Positions 38,349 through 39,595 of a stretch of 39,595 bases of DNA are shown piece after piece. The notes under the pieces were generated by a model, which was given only the letters and a program-made list of their open reading frames with translations, was not told where the DNA came from and ran no database searches. Made by a program: the position numbers and the translations under genes. This stretch comes from a virus. The stretch is taken from positions 1 through 39,595 of IMG/VR virus record IMGVR_UViG_3300038326_000452; one strand, written 5' to 3'. The stretch's first letter is position 1. Each line of letters opens with the position of its first letter.

Positions 38349-38867
38349 TTATAAAATAAATTTCTTATTTGTATAGTAACCTATATTACTTCTCTTATTA
38401 TTAGATTGTTCTAAAATTGTACTCCATTTACAGTTACTTTTATGATAATTTCATTCGTTATCAATTCTATCAATAGTTGTATTTTTAGTTCAATATTTCT
38501 TTTCGTGTTTTAAATAGTCTTTATACATATCATCTCTAAAATCTATAAAGCTATTCCATAGATTTTTTATTCATCTCTCTCAGTAGTCTGTATATCAAGT
38601 AGCCCACTCATTAGTACATCTAGCCTTTAAGTTCTTATATATATAATAAAATCTAGTTCAAGTCATTCAATGTCCTCACTTATACCTCTTTCTAATACAT
38701 CAACAACTATTACTGTCTTTTCATCTTAATTTATCTAATCTTACATTCCTAATATTTCAACAGATGCAGATACATTCAAATCTCCTAACCTCTTGTCATT
38801 CAATTTCTTTTATAACAGAATAGTATCAAAATATAGCTCATTTATTAATTATTTTTCTAGGCTTCAT
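38349..38867 (-). CDS. HNH-type homing endonuclease-like protein, 172 aa
   Basis: The N-terminus has zinc-type cysteines (RRFECICICG, NSCGC). The conserved core (GTRFYYIYKNLKARC, YTDYGERGIKNLW, FIDFRDDMYKDYL) and the signature TTIDRIDNEGNYHKSNCKW with LEQSNNKRSN are typical of free-standing phage endonucleases related to the HNH/AP2 group. It sits next to the terminase genes, a common site for such mobile genes. Activity is inferred from family. Confidence 0.75.
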
Positions 38868-38878
38868 AATAGGCTTAG

Positions 38879-39058
38879 TTAATCTGTATATATAAGTGCA
38901 TTTTCAATTACCTCATCATTTCCTACTTTAAGATGCTGTTTATATAATCTTCTTTTCTTTCTATGTCCTATCTTGATTTGGTCTTGCCTAAAGCTATTCC
39001 TATATCAAGGTGTTCTACAAGCTTTACAAGAACATCATATATGTATTCTTTCGTGCAT
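38879..39058 (-). CDS. Small basic Cys-rich protein, 59 aa
   Basis: CSCKAC near the N-terminus and a strongly basic segment IKIGHRKKRRLYKQH suggest a small zinc- and nucleic-acid-binding protein. It is the first gene of the head operon, with its ATG immediately after a terminator U-tract. It may be a remnant or partner of the adjacent endonuclease. Confidence 0.6.
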
Positions 39059-39085
39059 AAAAAAAGACTTAGTGTTAATAAGTCT
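39059..39085 (-). terminator. Intrinsic terminator after the methyltransferase
   Basis: Stem AGACTTA/TAAGTCT with a seven-base loop and T7 on the minus strand. The stem begins just downstream of the -10 box of the promoter at 39086-39113, so RNA from that promoter would lack part of the stem and escape termination. Confidence 0.75.
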
Positions 39086-39113
39086 ATTATAATGATTTTA
39101 TTATTAAATACAA
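39086..39113 (-). promoter_or_regulatory. Promoter, TTGTAT-16-TATAAT
   Basis: TTGTAT at 39113-39108 and TATAAT at 39091-39086 with a 16-bp spacer. It would drive the terminase, portal and head genes. The -35 differs from TTGACA in the same way as the candidate at 14323-14350, so these two may form a separately controlled class. Confidence 0.7.
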
Positions 39114-39118
39114 GTTAC

Positions 39119-39174
39119 ATACACTAAGCTTACAAATTTTAGAAGAAGATGTAAAGTCAAATTACTTAGTGTAT
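39119..39174. repeat. 10-nt inverted repeat upstream of the head promoter
   Basis: ATACACTAAG at 39119-39128 and its exact reverse complement at 39165-39174, 36 bases apart. CTTAGTGT also recurs at 39068-39075. ACACTAAGCT occurs again at 10880-10889, inside the structured leader. They may be operator sites or RNA elements. Confidence 0.55.
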
Positions 39175-39184
39175 ATAAGCTATA

Positions 39185-39595
39185 TTAAATAGCTAGCCTT
39201 TCTTTTGCTATGTTAAAATAATTCTCATCTAGTTCAATTCAAATAAAATCTCTGTTTAAGTTTTTACAAGCAACTCCTGTACTACCACTTCACATAAAAC
39301 AGTCCATTACTAATCCATTATTAGAGTGTGTTAATATAAGTTTTTCTAATAATTGCACAGGTTTTTCAGAAGTGTGTAGTTTTTTAGTAGTAGGTTTTTC
39401 AGGAATATCATCTATCACATCATTAGGATAGTTTGTATATTCTCTTTTTAATTCTTTCTTATGGCTAGGTCTATGTCAAGCAATAGTTCCAAAATTATTT
39501 CAAGAAATTTTCTTATCTATCTTAATAAGCCCTTGTGGATTATATATCATTCTTCTTTCTTCTCATATTTGAGATATATGCCCCATAGGAGCTTT
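39185..39595 (-). CDS. DNA methyltransferase, C-terminal part (gene spans the window ends)
   Basis: C-terminal part of the methyltransferase that begins at 460; joined across the end repeat the gene is 744 bases and 247 aa. It carries the SAM-binding motif CFMGSGSTG at residues 210-218, followed by the family-typical GIELDENYF and AKERL. Two glycines of the SAM motif region are encoded by TGA, which supports the code assignment. It ends in TAA at 39185, about 100 bases above a terminator hairpin and a promoter that starts the head-gene operon. Bases 39469-39595 repeat the window start. Confidence 0.9.
39469..39595. repeat. Terminal direct repeat, right copy
   Basis: Second copy of the 127-base end repeat, identical to 1-127. 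Coordinates from 39469 onward therefore duplicate the start of the window, and the unique circle is 39468 bp. Confidence 0.95.

Noticed and set aside
1-39595. TGA read as tryptophan (code 4) or the genome being decayed with many pseudogenes
   Set aside because: Essential glycine positions (Walker A, SGNH, collagen repeats) fall on TGA, TGG still encodes Trp, and frames stay open through TGA but end cleanly at TAA or TAG.
1-39595. tRNA genes, including a tRNA-Gly(UCA) that would support the code
   Set aside because: No segment with a convincing T-arm and cloverleaf was found by eye in the gene-free gaps. A tRNAscan run with relaxed settings would settle it.

Overview
The window is a complete, circularly mapping genome of a tailed phage of about 39.5 kb. 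Bases 1-127 are repeated exactly at 39469-39595, so the unique circle is 39468 bp. The sequence is very AT-rich. Every protein-coding gene I can support (65 in all) lies on the minus strand.

The genome makes sense only if TGA is read as glycine and TAA and TAG are the only stops (genetic code 25). With standard stops nearly every gene shatters. With TGA = Gly, landmark motifs close perfectly: the terminase Walker A (RRAGKT), the AAA+ Walker A (GPAGGGKT), the SGNH blocks (GDSN, GTND), the ParB-like box (DGQHR) and two collagen-like Gly-X-Y blocks. TGG still encodes Trp. This code is known from Absconditabacteria (SR1) and Gracilibacteria, so the host is most likely a member of one of these Patescibacteria (CPR) lineages. 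Early and late genes are recoded alike, so the phage follows its host's code.

Layout in the direction of transcription (high to low coordinates). Head module, 39058-31804: a small Zn-like ORF, a homing-type endonuclease, TerS, TerL, portal, three accessory head genes, scaffold and an N4-gp56-type major capsid protein. A Rha-type regulator follows at 31632. Tail and ejection module, 30851-19995: two large structural proteins, an adaptor-like protein, a nozzle-like protein, an 850-aa CHAP lysin and a 1460-aa polyvalent protein with an HExxH zincin motif and two ADP-ribosyltransferase-like regions. I see no tape-measure protein or sheath, so a short-tailed (podovirus) virion is likely. Host-recognition and lysis module, 19781-14330: collagen-like fibre, SGNH hydrolase, LamG/SPRY adhesin, XhlA-like holin candidate, membrane proteins and a possible cysteine peptidase. 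Recombination and regulation module, 14015-6338: DnaD-tail-like protein, PD-(D/E)XK nuclease, NinG, Rad52-type annealing protein, HNH homing endonuclease, Gp157, ParB-like protein, NinB-like protein and an XRE regulator. Early accessory module, 6288 through 1 and round to 39185: a CobS/MoxR-type AAA+ ATPase with a conserved partner, about 16 small unknown genes and a DNA methyltransferase that spans the window ends.

Eight promoter candidates share a 16-bp spacer (TTGACA or TTGTAT, then a TATAAT-like box). Several intrinsic terminators delimit the operons. Three gene-free stretches follow such promoters and look like structured RNA. The most striking is a leader of about 400 nt closed by a 31-nt inverted repeat just upstream of the Rad52-type gene. 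I found no tRNA, CRISPR array, integrase, DNA polymerase, primase or helicase.
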